A DNA stretch of 64,000 nucleotides from Haematococcus lacustris (taxonomy: Eukaryota; Chlorophyta; Chlorophyceae; Chlamydomonadales; Haematococcaceae), in the NCBI GenBank assembly GCA_030144725.1, contig JASKMD010000027.1:965533-1029532 (forward strand). Reading direction: 5' to 3'. Below the pieces are notes generated by a model. The model was not told where the DNA came from. It saw nothing but the letters and a program-made list of their open reading frames with translations, and searched no databases. The position numbers and the translations under genes were made by a program. This document shows positions 1-11,134 of the stretch, one piece after another; within the stretch, counting starts at the first letter, position 1, and every line of letters starts with the position of its first letter.

Positions 1-819
1 TAGAGGTCTACAGTACTGTAGAGGTCTACAGTACTCTCAGTGTCTACAGTACTGTAGATGTCTACAGTACTGTAAAGGTCTACAGTACTGTAGAGGTCTA
101 CAGTACTGTAGAGGTCTACAGTACTGTAGAGGTCTACAGTACTCTCAGAGTCTACAGTACTGTAGAGGTCTACAGTACTGTAGAGGTCTACAGTACTGTA
201 GAGGTCTACAGTACTGTAGATGTCTACAGTACTGTCAGAGTCTACAGTACTGTAGAGGTCTACAGTACTGTAAAGGTCTACAGTACTGCAGAGGTCTACA
301 GTACAGTCAGTGTCTACAGTACTGTAGAGGTCCACAGTACTGTAGAGGTCTACAGTACTGTAGAGATCTACAGTACTGTAGAGGTCTACAGTACTGTAGA
401 GGTCTACGGTACTGTAGAGGTCTACAGTACTGTAGAGGTCTACAGTACAGTCAGTGTCTACAGTACTGTAGAGGTCTACAGTACTGTAGAGGTCTACAGT
501 ACTGTAGAGGTCTAAAGTACTGTAGAGGTCTACAGTACTGTAGAGGTCTACAGTACTCTCAGAGTCTACAGTACTGTAGAGGTCTACAGTACTCTCAGAG
601 TCTACAGTATTGTAGAGGTCTACAGTACTGTAGAGGTCTACAGTACTGTAGAGGTCTACAGTACTGTAAAGGTCTACAGTTCTATAGAGGTCTACAGTAC
701 TGTAAAGGTCTACAGTACTGTAGAGGTCTACAGTACTGTCAGTATCTACAGTACTGTAGAGGTCTACAGTACTGTAGAGGTCTACAGTACTGTAGAGATC
801 TACAGTACTGTAGAGGTCT
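1..819. repeat. 18-bp palindromic tandem array (left array)
   Basis: About 45 head-to-tail copies of an 18-bp unit, GGTCTACAGTACTGTAGA, whose core CTACAGTACTGTAG is a perfect palindrome. Single-base variants recur (CTCAGAG or CAGTCAGTG at the join, AAAGG for AGAGG). The array begins before the window. An inverted, shorter array of the same unit lies at 2931-3045, on the other side of the transposase-like gene, so the two look like subterminal repeats of one DNA transposon, possibly transposase binding sites. Confidence 0.9.
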
Positions 820-873
820 AGCTGCAGGGGGTCATCTTGCTGCAGGGGGTCATCTTGCTGCAGGGGGTGGATC

Positions 874-2650
874 ATGGATGACTTCATGCATTTCGTCCGG
901 TATGGCTGGCAGTACGTGTTTCGAGACATCGTGACAGTGGAGAACGGGCACCTGCCCATTTGGAAGGCGTTAGTGAAGGCGGTGCTGCACTACCTGACAT
1001 CAGGTAACCAAGATTGCCACAACAGCTGCACCATGAGTGTACACCTTGAGGTACAGCATGGCCCTTTCATCATGCCCTACAGAGGGAGACCCGCAGCGAA
1101 GCCCAGACAAGACACCGGAGGCTGAGGCACTGTATGAGGCCCGGCTGAAGGCGGGTATGGACGAGGGCGCTGACGCCATTCACACCTATGCGTATCTGCT
1201 GGCTGAGAAGGACTGGCTGGGAGAGGGCGTGCCGAATTCCTTGTTCTCCAGCAACCTCCATATGTTGTGCTGCCGGTGCGTGTCACCATGCTCCACCAAC
1301 AATTGGCCATCGCTGCAACAGGTCACAATACGCTGATGTATTCGACATGGTGTCGTGTACTATGCATGCAGGTTGCCTGATCAAGAGCGTGAGCGCGGGC
1401 GTGCTTGCTGGGTGACGGAGTTCTTCGTGGAGCGCGCCATGCAGCGTGCCAAGCACTTCAGTGGCTCCCATGCTGCTGGGCTGCAGGTGACCTTGGCCAT
1501 GTGTTTGCGGGAGCGCTTGAGCCGACAGATGCAGCAGTGGTTCAACACACACAGGCATAAGCATGGGAGGGATGCATGGGCTGAAGAGCAGGAGGGTGAG
1601 GGAATAGATGAGGAGGGTGAGGAGAATGAGGAGGGCAGAGAGGCTGCTGGCCAGCAGAAGAAGAAGAGCAGCAAGGGTGTCAGGGATGCTAAGCCGGTGC
1701 CTGCGGAGGAGGTGTGCCAACTCTTGGGGTGTGGTTACAGTGAGTGCCCGAATGGTGGGGAAGGCGAGGAGTGGGTGCGCCAGGCATGCATCAAGTTCAG
1801 GGAGGAGTTCTTGGCTGAGAGCACAGAGTGGAGCGATGCAGACATCAATGCAGTGTTTGCAGATCCTGTCAGTGGTGCCAGCCCAGCAGTGCCCCAGCGT
1901 GTCAAGTACTTCAAGCGTGCAGAGTGCAACGGGCAGGTCATGCACAGTGTGGACTACACCAAGGTCCATGTGCGTAACAGCAACTGGGTAATGAACCAGT
2001 ACCTACAGATCATACCCGGGCAATACACAGGGGAGCATGAGTTGGTTGCGGTGTGGGGGGAGGTACCATATGCATCACATATCCAGTTCTGGGTGCGGGT
2101 GGAGCACCCACACAAGCAGGGTGTTTTCCTGCGCCTGGCCATTGCACGCCTGTACCGCACCACCCCTGTTCCACAGCTAGACACGTTAGCGGTAGCACGA
2201 GGCACACCCCTTGCTGAGGACGACTCAGCAACAGCAGAGAAGCGGGTGCCAGCAAAAAGGAAGCAGCCTTCACGACCTACACAGCGCAGCAAGAAGCAGA
2301 AAGCAGATCAGCAGCCGGCTATAGTTCCTTCAGCTGCACCCCCAGGCACACAAGGTGATGGCCATGAGTCAGACAGCCAGGGGGACGAGGCCCCAACACA
2401 GGTCAGGCGTTCAGGGCGCAAGCCAAGCCAGAGGCAGCTTTACCAGGCTCCCCTTCCCACACCGGTGCGCCAGCAGCGCTCACTTGTTGGCCGGCACCCA
2501 TCCACTCTTTACTCAGCAGCTGGCCCTCACAACTGGTTTGCGGTAGATGGGGCTAAGCTCACACACCTGCTGGTGCCCTTCTTCCCGCACAAGGAGGGTG
2601 GGGGAGACATGTACTTTGTTCCATTCAGCAACAAATCCATGGACAAGTAG
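874..2650 (+). CDS. 3' part of a DNA-transposon transposase-like gene (three exons)
   Basis: Three coding blocks are seen: about 874-1003 (ends at GTAACC donor), about 1086-1252, and 1372-2650 (after a GCATGCAG acceptor, stop TAG). The last block has a helical stretch rich in Arg/Glu (CWVTEFFVERAMQRAKHF), an acidic Glu/Gly run, a beta-rich segment with VDYTKVHVRNSNWVMN and FWVRVEHP, and a basic Lys/Arg/Pro tail. This order resembles the C-terminal part of large CACTA or KDZ (Kyakuja-Dileera-Zisupton) transposases, but no catalytic DDE residues are visible; those would lie left of the window. The inverted 18-bp arrays on both sides support a transposon origin. The superfamily assignment is an inference and a host gene is not excluded. 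Confidence 0.5.
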
Positions 2651-2930
2651 GCAACAAGGGCATGCATGAGTCACAGACATGTTGAATGACCTTGCGATGT
2701 CTGTCAATCATAATGTAAGTATGGATGGCTCGTACAAACTCCTTCGTCTATTACTTTGCGTGTTAGAACACGACATGATTCATTCAAACATCTCATGACC
2801 ACATCTCATGACCACAACTGTCAGCCGCCGAATCCCATGTGCTTGTACTAGTCGCCAAGACAAGCAGAGTCACCATGAAAAGCAAAGGAACGATTAAAAT
2901 ATATGGCCTTTCAAAACAGCTTAAGCTTTG

Positions 2931-3045
2931 TCTACAGTACTGTAGACCTCTACAGTACTGTAGACCTTTACAGTACTGTAGACCTCTACAGTACTGTAGA
3001 CCTCTACAGTACTGTAGGTGTCTACAGTACTGTAGGTACCTCCAC
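2931..3045. repeat. 18-bp palindromic array (right array, inverted)
   Basis: About six copies of TCTACAGTACTGTAGACC, the reverse complement of the left-array unit. The inverted orientation relative to 1-819 brackets the transposase-like gene. Two of the joins vary (TTTACAG, GTAGGTG). Confidence 0.9.
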
Positions 3046-3176
3046 TCCAACTGCTCACACACTCAGAATTTCAACACGCGCCAAGTGGCGTTGGAGTCGC
3101 AAGGACAATCCGAGGCGAACCCCATCAAAAAACTACCCCCCTAGGATGTCGAATATTCGCGCTAATTTGCCTGTGT

Positions 3177-3413
3177 GAAGTCATCGACGGTGAAACACAC
3201 TTCCATGTGCAAGAGTTCCGCAACCACCGATTCCAGCGCCGTCAGCTCCAGCTCCAGGTCAAGTGGTTGGGTCACCCCGATCATGAGAACAGCTGGCTGC
3301 CTCTAACCCAGCTACAACAAGACTTGTCCAAGGGAGTGCTCAAGAAGCTGCTCGACGACTACGCACGGCGTACCAAGCAGCCCAAGAACTGGAAGACAAC
3401 AGCAAAACAGTAG
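3177..3413 (+). pseudogene. Ty3/gypsy integrase C-terminal chromodomain remnant
   Basis: An open frame ending in TAG encodes about 78 residues that fit a retrotransposon chromodomain: EVIDGETHFHVQEF, then LQVKWLGHPDHENSWLPL, matching the pattern V-x-hyd-I-hyd...hyd-V-K-W-x-G-x-x-x-x-x-N-S/T-W-x-P. In chromoviruses this module ends the integrase and directs insertion to marked chromatin. Nothing upstream encodes the rest of Pol, so the element is 5'-truncated. About 45 bases after the stop comes a purine tract and an LTR start, the normal order at the 3' end of a gypsy element. Confidence 0.75.
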
Positions 3414-3457
3414 AAGGTTTTCAGCTCCGGGACGTAGCTTTTCGGAGTGGGGGAGAG

Positions 3458-3836
3458 TGTTACAGTGCTGCTTTGAACCTAGTTTGCATGATCTTTGAAT
3501 GCGCCTGCAGGTCTTTCCAGCCCTGCATGTTAGATCTTGTGTTGCATGCGGGATTTGACTAGAAGTATCTTCTGTTAGTTGTTAGTTGATCTTTGCTGAT
3601 TTAATGTCTAGCATTGCTTATTGTAAGTACTTGGAGCCTCCCAGAACAGAGCACCAGTCACCTCCGTGCAGTTCCGTCTGCAAGTCGTCTCCTGGAATCA
3701 CCCGTCCGGTCAAGCGTCTTCTCTCAAGAGTACGCAAGCCACTAGTATTGCAGTTGCTTAGCTGTTCCGTCAGCTACTAATCGCAAATCCTCGTATAGTC
3801 AGCCATGTATCCTGTTGTCCCGGCTATCCTCTAACA
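3458..3836 (+). mobile_element. LTR (3' LTR of truncated gypsy element)
   Basis: It follows the purine tract GTGGGGGAGAG and starts TGTTA; a matching TAACA at 3832-3836 gives the expected inverted ends. The bases just before it (AGCTCCGGGACGTAGCTTTT) are nearly repeated before the 3' LTR of the element at 8203-10896, so the two are related. The right border is set only by the TAACA end and could be off by a few bases. No partner LTR is in the window. Confidence 0.6.
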
Positions 3837-4031
3837 ATGGGGTTGGTAATCTTCATGCAAGTACTCTCTCAATACTGCACTGTTTTCGATATCGTTTATC
3901 ACATTGGCATTGGCGGTTTAGTCCGCGTAATCTGACCATCAGCGCTAGCCATTGGAGTCTTTGCTCGCGTACTGCCACATGTGCCCGCGAACAAATCACA
4001 TCGGCGAGACGGGTCTCCTTGGCACGGTGAG
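3837..4031 (+). repeat. Repeat family R, copy 1 (interrupted)
   Basis: Starts ATGGGGTTGGTAATCTTCAT and ends GGCACGGTGAG. It is about 90% identical by eye to 4738-4931 and, inverted, to about 7490-7706. It stops at the left edge of the 4032-12463 element and resumes at 12464 (ACGGTGAGTCACATCGCTGA), so this copy was the insertion target. Confidence 0.75.
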
Positions 4032-4145
4032 TAGGGTAGTTCCCCCCCCCCCGCTAATATTAGTATTAGCAATAATAGCAAGCCAACCATATTAGCTCAT
4101 ATTAGCTCCCGATCCTTGTCGCGCCTTCGTTCGCTTCCTAGCGCG

Positions 4146-4224
4146 ATGGCTGCGCCCGGCGGCGCTGCGACCCCTGCGCACCTGGTTGATGATGCGCCGT
4201 CGGAGGCCGCCTCCTGGACTCATG
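4146..4224 (+). pseudogene. hAT transposase first-exon fragment
   Basis: ATG at 4146 opens a short frame, MAAPGGAATPAHLVDDAPSE, about 115 bases inside the left end of the 8.4-kb element. The start resembles that of the hAT transposase remnant at 22798 (MAAPSPDDPNALGSDG), also about 115 bases inside its element. Coding sense stops where the inverted-repeat mosaic begins near 4225. The similarity is short and the call rests on it and on position. Confidence 0.4.
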
Positions 4225-4227
4225 GGG

Positions 4228-4735
4228 CCTAACATGGGTCATGCAAGTCTCTCAGTACTCTCTCAATACCGCATCGTTTTCGACAGCGTTGATCACATTG
4301 GTAGCTGTAGCAATGCGCGTTGTATGACCACCAGCGCAAGCCATTGCAGTCTTTGGTCGCGGGCTGCCCCATGTGACCGCGAACAAATCACAGCTGCCCC
4401 TCAGGCGCTCCCAACTGTTTAAAAATGACAGGAAACCGACCCCTGGTAGTAGGACGGCTGTAACTCTGCACTTATTGCGCCAAATATTATGCTAGATGAT
4501 TCACAATGTAGCCAACCCTGCCAGCTACCTTTCACCCATCCAAAATCAATATACACTGAGTAGGCCGTGCACAACAAAGCGTCAAAGTTAGTGATTCAAA
4601 TTTACACCGTAGCGGAGCATGCAGTCATCGCTGCGACCGCCCGCGTCGCTCAGGCTGCTCAACATGAGCATGCGCGTCGGCGGCAGCAGTCGGATCGAAA
4701 AGCGGTTGCAGCGATGTGGCACTCGGGCGGCCCCA
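4228..4735. repeat. Inverted-repeat mosaic, left flank (R copy plus 325-bp module)
   Basis: Bases 4228-4410 are a diverged copy of repeat R (CTAACATGGGTCATGCAAGT). Bases 4411-4735 are a separate module starting AACTGTTTAAAAATGACAGG and GACCCCTGGTAGTAGGACGG; it is repeated in inverted orientation at about 6450-6790 at roughly 85% identity by eye. The start of the same module appears again at 7826-7880. Confidence 0.7.
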
Positions 4736-5390
4736 ACATGGGGTTGGTAATCTTCATGGAAGTACTCTCTCAAAACTGCACTGTTCTCGATAGCGTTAAT
4801 CACATTGGCATTGGCGGTTTAGTCCGCGTAATCTGACCATCAGCGCTAGCCATTGGAGTCTCTGCTCGCGTACTGCCACATGTGCCCGCGAACAAATCAC
4901 ATCGGCGAGACGGGTCGCCTTGGCACGGTGAGCCTCATCGCTGAGACCCCATCTACCTAGCGCAGTGAGCTGGTTGTGCACAAATGGAATGTCCGGCCAA
5001 AACCCAACGCGATGTCTGCCGGGCGTGCAGGGCACCTTGACGGGGTGATTGAAACATCTGGGCGTATTCGCTTTCGCCGAATACACCATTTGTGTCGGCG
5101 CACACTAAGGTATCACCGGCTTACACCCCCCCCCCACCATCTCTGTCCCCCACTGTGTTGCACCCGATGCACCCATAGAAAAAGCGATACGTAATGTTTG
5201 TTCTTGACTCATTGCTGCATCTCTTGAAACAAATCGCACATTAAATAGCCCAGGCCTCAATCCGTTTGACACTTTCAAAGTTACATCATGTTCACTAGGC
5301 ACATTTAAACCATGGTATGCATCGACCCACCATGCCCGCCACCCCACCACCCCTCCCCTCACAGCCTAACCCCCAGCCCTAGCAACCACC

Positions 5391-6370
5391 ATGGGGGGTA
5401 AGAGGCCTAGCAAGACGCGGCGCCAATCCCTGCAAGAGCTGATTGCCTCACCCAAGGCAGGGTTTAAGTGCACCCCCAATGGTTTGAAATCTCAGAGGAA
5501 CAAGGCACAGGTGGAGGCCATGAAATTGCGGGCACAGGTTGAGCAGCTCCACCAGCAGCTCGGTGATGCGGTGGCAGATTATCAGCTGCTGCAGGCAGAC
5601 ATGGAGCAGCTGCAGGCAGCACACCAAGAGGTGCAGGGTGAGAATGAGTCATTGGAGCAGCTGGCTGAGGAGCGCACCCATGCAATCCAGCTGCTGGAGC
5701 AAGACAAGCGCCGGCTGTCCCTTGTGCTACGCGACGTCCGCCGCTGCCGTCCAAGTGGCCCCCGGCTCACCTGGCATCAGCGGCAGCTAATGAACATCCT
5801 GATGCGGCACCGGGTGTCAGCAGAGGTGTTGCAGCGGTGTGCTGAGGATGGCTATGGCAGGCAAGACACCCACGGCAACCCCACAGGCAGTGCATCCCAG
5901 CAGCCCAGCCCGGCTGGCCCACCCTCGTTGACAACCAACTTCATTCCCACGCAAGTGGGGCGCCGTGGGAAGCCTGCGGCCAGGACAGCTGCATACCTTG
6001 CACAACACTACCTCAGCACAGCCAGGCTGGTGCTGCAGACACAAGTCAGCCGCCGCAAGCTGGCCATGTGCAAAGAGTTGTTCGTAAATGAGCAGTGCCT
6101 GGTGCTCGTGCCTGGAGCTCGTGGGGCACAGCCCTAGAGGGGCAGATGCTGGCACCCCCCATTGCGTCGCCTCAGGGGCCTATTGCATCACCTGATTTAC
6201 GGCACATGTATCAGCTGGCTCTAGCTGCAATCGCCACCCAAGGGCAGGCTGCTCCGGCTCAAGGTAGTGAGCTAGGTGCAGCAGCGCCGGCTCCTGGCTT
6301 CACGCTACGCAAGCGTACCACACCTTCTGAGTTGGGGCTGCCCAAGACAGCTGCCAAGCGCAAGCGGTGA
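5391..6370 (+). CDS. Element-borne coiled-coil protein, function unknown
   Basis: ATG at 5391 opens 248 codons to TAG at 6135; a second frame overlapping the end runs to 6370 and finishes in a basic nuclear-localisation-like tail (KTAAKRKR), so the two may be joined by a short intron or a frameshift. Residues about 40-115 form a long coiled coil rich in Gln, Glu and Leu. The N-terminus is basic (MGGKRPSKTRRQSLQELIAS) with the motif PNGLK. A related fragment lies at 10902-11103 on the minus strand (LVKSPRAAHLHSPNGLKATA), so the protein belongs to a repeated, element-borne family. No catalytic motif is seen. It could be an accessory DNA-binding protein of the transposon. Confidence 0.55.
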
Positions 6371-6449
6371 TCCACGAGACTTAGTTAATCAGCCCCCCAG
6401 CGCCAACTCAGGTTGTAAAGTGCGCAACAAAGGCTGTACCGGCCACCTC

Positions 6450-6790
6450 CCCCAACCACCTGCCAACCGCCTTCGTGCCACATTCCCGCAACCGTTTTCC
6501 GATCCGACTGCTTCTGCCGATGCGCATGCTCGTGTAGAGCAACCTAAGCGGCGCGGGTGGTCGCAGCGATGACTGCATGCCCCGAACCGGCTCAAATTTG
6601 AATAACTAACTTTGATGCTTTGCTGTGCACGGCCTACTGACTGGATAACTATTCTGGATGGGTGAAAGGTAGCTTGCTGGGTTGGCTACATACTGAGCCA
6701 GCTAGCATTAAATTTGGCGCAGCGAGTGCAGAGTTACAGCCGTCCTACTACCAGGGGTCGGTTTACTGTCATTTTTTGAATGTTGGGGCC
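6450..6790. repeat. Inverted copy of the 4411-4735 module
   Basis: Its reverse complement starts CCAACATTCAAAAAATGACAG, continues ACCCCTGGTAGTAGGACGG and ends in CATTCCCGCAACCGTTTTCC. It matches 4411-4735 closely in inverted orientation. Bases 6800-7130 between this module and the right arm hold no recognisable gene. Confidence 0.7.
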
Positions 6791-8202
6791 GCCTGAGTGG
6801 CACTGAGCCTCCCTCCTCCCCATACCTTGAGGGCAATGCCACAGCTGGACCATTTGGACTTACAACATGCTACTTACTAGGTTAAGCTCATCTACGACAG
6901 TGTTACAAACGCTCATACTCAGATAAGGCAAAAGCTCACTTTGGTCTGTGACCCCCAACTCCCTTAGCCGATCTCAGGACCGGGGCCATGCAGTCAGACA
7001 CACAACTCCACACCATGAACGAATCAGGACTCGGCTCCTCTAAGAGTTACACTCCCCTACATGCCATCCACCTGCGTGCAAAGTTTCATAGCTCAACTGC
7101 CACCCCACAGCCCCGTAGCCCTGATTCTGCTTGGAGAACATGATGTCACTTTGAAGATGTCAAACTGATAGAGGCCTGGGCTGTTTAACGTGCGGTTTGT
7201 TTCAATAAATGCGCCAATGGGTCAAGAACAAACGTTTTATAGCCATTTTCTTGTGAGTGCAGCGGGTGCAATACAGTGGAGGACACAGTGGAGGAGGGGG
7301 GTTATAAGCCGGTGATACCTTAGTGTGCGCCGACCCAGATGGTGTATTCGGCGAAAGCGAGTATAACTATATGTTCCAATCACCCCGTCTAGGCGCCCTG
7401 CACGCCCGGCAGGCATCGCGATGGGTGTTTGCCGGACATTCCATGTGTGCACAACCCGCTCACTGCGCTAGGTAGATGGGGTCACAGCGATGTGGCTCAC
7501 CGTGCCAAGGAGACCCATATCGCCGCTGGGGTTTGTTCGCGGGCACATGTGGCAGTACGCGAGCAAAAACTCCAATGGCTTGCGCTGATGGTCAGATGAC
7601 GCGCATTGATTTGCAGCTACCAATGTGATAAACGCTATCGAAAACGATACAGTATTGAGAGAGTACTTGCATGCATATTACCAACCCCATGTTGGGAGCG
7701 CCTGACTGCCCCATGTGACCGCGAACAAACCCCTGCGCACTTGGACGGGGTGACATATGGAATGACACATGGAATGATGCAGCGTTGAACATGAGCAGCT
7801 GGGAGTGGCTCAGTCAGGCGACCCCAACTTTCAAAAAATGGCTGGAAATGATCGGAAACCGACCCCTGGTAATCAAAACGACGCCGCGTCTCAGCCACGT
7901 GGTTTCTATTTATGATTCGCACATCCCTGGATAGAGGACTCTGTCAGCTATGCGGTGCAGCTTGTAACATTAAATATTGTGCAGTGTGCTGAGTGCTAAG
8001 GCGGCTCAAATCTTGACATTCAAATGCATGCCAGTTTTGCTCATGCGGGCCTCGCCGCGACCGACCGCCGCGACCGACGTGGCCCAGTAGCCTCTGCAAA
8101 CAGTCAGGGACAGTCGCCGCAGTCAAAACAATGCACATGGCACGCCAAACCGATGACGCCCCTCCACCCATGCTCGGAAGTATACAACGCTGCTGCATTG
8201 CT

Positions 8203-8593
8203 TGCAACAGAGCTGTTTCATAGCTAGGATAGATGGTATGATTTCTGTTTTGCGTGAGCATGCATGGATGTTTCCTGGCCAACGTTGCACATGACTAAGG
8301 TGACTTATGGCAACGTGGCACAATGGTATGAGAATGTGTGGTTTCTTTTCTTCTTATGCGGAGCTTCTGTTTTGTTCTAGGCTAGTTCCCGTGGGGGAAG
8401 AGTCAGGAGGAGTTGGAGCTAGAGGATTGTACACTATGTAAGACACTACCACTCTACGCTATTCGGAAGACGACGAGTATGTGGACAGCAGCAGCCACAG
8501 CAGCAGCTGCGAGTCCCTGCAGTTCTGGCAGCTTTGGCAGCATTTCAAACCAGGACGCAGCATGCATACTGGCGAAGCAAAACGACTGTTACA
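8203..8593 (+). repeat. 5' LTR of non-autonomous retrotransposon
   Basis: 391 bp, TG...CA ends, same sequence by eye as 10506-10896. Preceded by TTGCT. Confidence 0.9.
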
Positions 8594-9529
8594 TGTGGTT
8601 TCCGTGGTCCGATCATCCCTGTGCAGAGACTGCTCGCATAACCGCGGAGGTCGCCTTTCTTTGGCCAGCCCGCAGCCCAACCCGCAGCTCAGAGCAGCGG
8701 AGCTTTCGGACGCCCTCTCTTGCGGTGTTTTAGCACACCTGCTATTGCGGAGAGTTCCTTCCACAGGTTCGGCCTGTCACCTGCAATTTGTCACTTGCAG
8801 AGTCTCAGCCTGCCCGCAAGTGCATCAGCCTTGCGAGTTCAACAATATCGTTGTTAGCTCCACCAGCGTTCACAGCTGAGCTTGCAGCATCCTACCGCCT
8901 AACGGCGAGACCCTCCACAGCCCCGCCACCACCCCAGCCTTACGGGAGGACATTGTGCTTTGAAACTGCGCTTTGAAACTGTAGCCAGCCTAACACAACC
9001 TGCTCCTTGCAGAGTTGCATGCACCCTGTACTAGGTGGAGAGCAAACATACAACCTGCCCCTAGCAGAGCCCTAACATAACCTGCTCTATGCAGCGCATC
9101 ATTTTCATCAACAGCTTGCTCAAGCAAAGCACACAGCCTACCACCACCCTGATTGTCACTCCACAACCTGTTGGCATTAACCACAGAGCTGGCACAACAC
9201 ATCACATCAGTAGCACAGCACCATGCTTGCTTCAGCCTCACACCGTCTTCAGCTACAGCCTACACACCTGCTTTCCTTGCAGAGGCTAGGGCAACATCAT
9301 ACACAACATGGCAGCCCAGGTAGCACCTGAGGTAGCACACATACATCATGGCAGCAGAGCTACCCAGCCCAGCAGCCTGCCAATACGCTCAAGCCGCATA
9401 GTTGCACGACATGCGCACACTCTCACAGCCCAGGCGTCCCCTGAGGTAGCATCCACACATCATGGCAGCAAAGCACCCTAGCCAGCAGCCTACCATTACA
9501 AACAAGTCGTTAGCCGCACAGCCGACGCA

Positions 9530-9640
9530 CAATCAAGCAGCCCAGGTGTCCCCTGAGGTAGCACACAATCAAGCAGCCCAGGTGTCCCCTGAGGTAGCGC
9601 ACAATCAAGCAACCCAGGTGTCCCCTGAGGTAGCACACAA
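9530..9640 (+). repeat. 36-bp tandem repeat, three copies
   Basis: Three copies of a 36-bp unit containing CAGGTGTCCCCTGAGGTAGC inside the non-autonomous LTR element. They fall in a 71-codon frame (9462-9677) as repeats of NQAAQVSPEVAH. Looser single copies of the unit occur at 9319-9345 and 9430-9450. Whether the frame is translated is unclear. Confidence 0.75.
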
Positions 9641-10505
9641 CAACGGCACGGGGCAAAGCGATCATGCATTTGCCTAGGGTTGCAGCCTCCTTGCTGCTTC
9701 TCTCATGTTCACTCATGCATGGGCCACACGCAATGCAGCTAGGCACGAACACCTTTGCATCCAATCGATCAGGCACATACGCCTAGGCTCTTGAGCTTCG
9801 CAACTTGCACCTCAATTGACCTAAAGTGCACAGTACCAGCGTCTCCTTACGGCTGCACTGGCTGGCAAGCACGCCAGTTACTTAGCAGAGCCGGGGGAGT
9901 CGTATAGCTCCCATGCGCACCGACCTGCGACACATGGGCATGAGTGCAGTATAGCACATGACCCTTCAACCATCCACTCTGGTTAGGGACAAAGCATATG
10001 TCTGCTTACATCCCACCAACTCTGTTCTAGCATTAGGCAGCCGGCATGGATTGATCACCCATTGCAACCTGCGCTGAACACAGCCACCTCAATTTCTGCG
10101 TCTTCTCATTTTCTGTTACAATGGTTTCTTCTGCTAGCTGCTGCCAGCTGGGAGGAGGAGAGCAAGACAATGTCGAGACAAGTTTCTGATGCTTTTTGGC
10201 GATGAGAGTCGACATCTTGCCACATGTGGTTTGCCTGAATTTCACTGCATGCGCTTGTCTGTTGCATGTAGCCTGATGCAAGACTGATGCTTTATAGCCT
10301 GCCTACACATGCTTTGCATGTGCCTTTGCTTTGCATGTAGCTTCTCTTTGCATGGATTTCACTGCATGCGTTTGTCTGTTGGATGCATGCCTGATGCATG
10401 ACTAACCTGCTTTCCGCTTCGTTCTGCCTACCTGTTTGCACAATGTTTGACTACGTGAGACTTCAAGATGAGCTCCGGGACGTAGCTCTTTGGAGTCGGG
10501 GAGAG

Positions 10506-10896
10506 TGCAACAGAGCTGTTTCATAGCTAGGATAGATGGTATGATTTCTGTTTTGCGTGAGCATGCATGGATGTTTCCTGGCCAACGTTGCACATGACTA
10601 AGGTGACTTATGGCAACGTGGCACAATGGTATGAGAATGTGTGGTTTCTTTTCTTCTTATGCGGAGCTTCTGTTTTGTTCTAGGCTAGTTCCCGTGGGGG
10701 AAGAGTCAGGAGGAGTTGGAGCTAGAGGATTGTACACTATGTAAGACACTACCACTCTACGCTATTCGGAAGACGACGAGTATGTGGACAGCAGCAGCCA
10801 CAGCAGCAGCTGCGAGTCCCTGCAGTTCTGGCAGCTTTGGCAGCATTTCAAACCAGGACGCAGCATGCATACTGGCGAAGCAAAACGACTGTTACA
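10506..10896 (+). repeat. 3' LTR of non-autonomous retrotransposon
   Basis: 391 bp, preceded by a purine tract and followed by the target duplication TTGCT at 10897-10901. Confidence 0.9.
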
Positions 10897-10901
10897 TTGC
10901 T

Positions 10902-11103
10902 TGACCGCTTCGTGAGTAGTACCTACTACCTGGCCACTCAGCCTCAGTCATCAACATCTCATTCTCTGCCTGCACCTCCTTTGCGATAGCCTCAGCCTTC
11001 CTTGCTGTGGCTTTCAAGCCATTAGGGCTGTGCAGATGAGCAGCCCTTGGTGACTTTACAAGTGCTGCAAGATGAGCACGCTGCCACCCATGCCGACCCA
11101 TGG
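10902..11103 (-). pseudogene. Coiled-coil protein fragment related to the 5391-6370 gene
   Basis: The minus-strand frame reads LVKSPRAAHLHSPNGLKATA and then EAIAKEVQAENEML, matching the N-terminal part of the element-borne coiled-coil protein (LIASPKAGFKCTPNGLKSQR). The frame is cut at 10901 by the LTR retrotransposon; bases left of the TTGCT duplication at 8198 continue the same strand for a few codons. It is a broken relative, not a working gene. Confidence 0.55.
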
Positions 11104-11134
11104 GTTTGCGTCTTGCAATGACTTGCTAGGGCCA

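Larger units (their letters stand above)
4732..7712. mobile_element. Element with ~570-bp terminal inverted repeats (MULE-like)
   Basis: Left arm about 4732-5300 and right arm about 7137-7712 are inverted copies, roughly 85% identical by eye over the whole length. The ends read CCCCAACATGGGGTTGG on the left and its complement CCAACCCCATGTTGGG on the right; shared landmarks are the GGCACGGTGAG block and TAAGGTATCACCGGCTTA. Long terminal inverted repeats around one gene are typical of Mutator-like elements, but no convincing 9-bp target duplication was found, so the class is inferred. It encloses the coiled-coil gene at 5391-6370 and an inverted copy of the 4411-4735 module. Confidence 0.6.
8203..10896 (+). 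mobile_element. Complete non-autonomous LTR retrotransposon (2694 bp)
   Basis: Two LTRs of 391 bp (8203-8593 and 10506-10896), identical by eye, begin TGCAACAG and end TGTTACA. The flanking 5-bp duplication is TTGCT (8198-8202 and 10897-10901). After the 5' LTR comes a primer-binding-site candidate, TGGTTTCCGTGG (8596); before the 3' LTR comes a purine tract, GGAGTCGGGGAGAG. The 1.9-kb interior has no reverse transcriptase, integrase or protease frame, so it depends on enzymes from another element, as LARD/TRIM elements do. The 3' flank shared with the gypsy fragment at 3428-3457 suggests a chromovirus helper. LTR identity means a recent insertion. Confidence 0.9.

Noticed and set aside
1..819. 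CRISPR-like array
   Set aside because: The 18-bp units are contiguous with no unique spacers, and the genome is eukaryotic; it is a tandem array.
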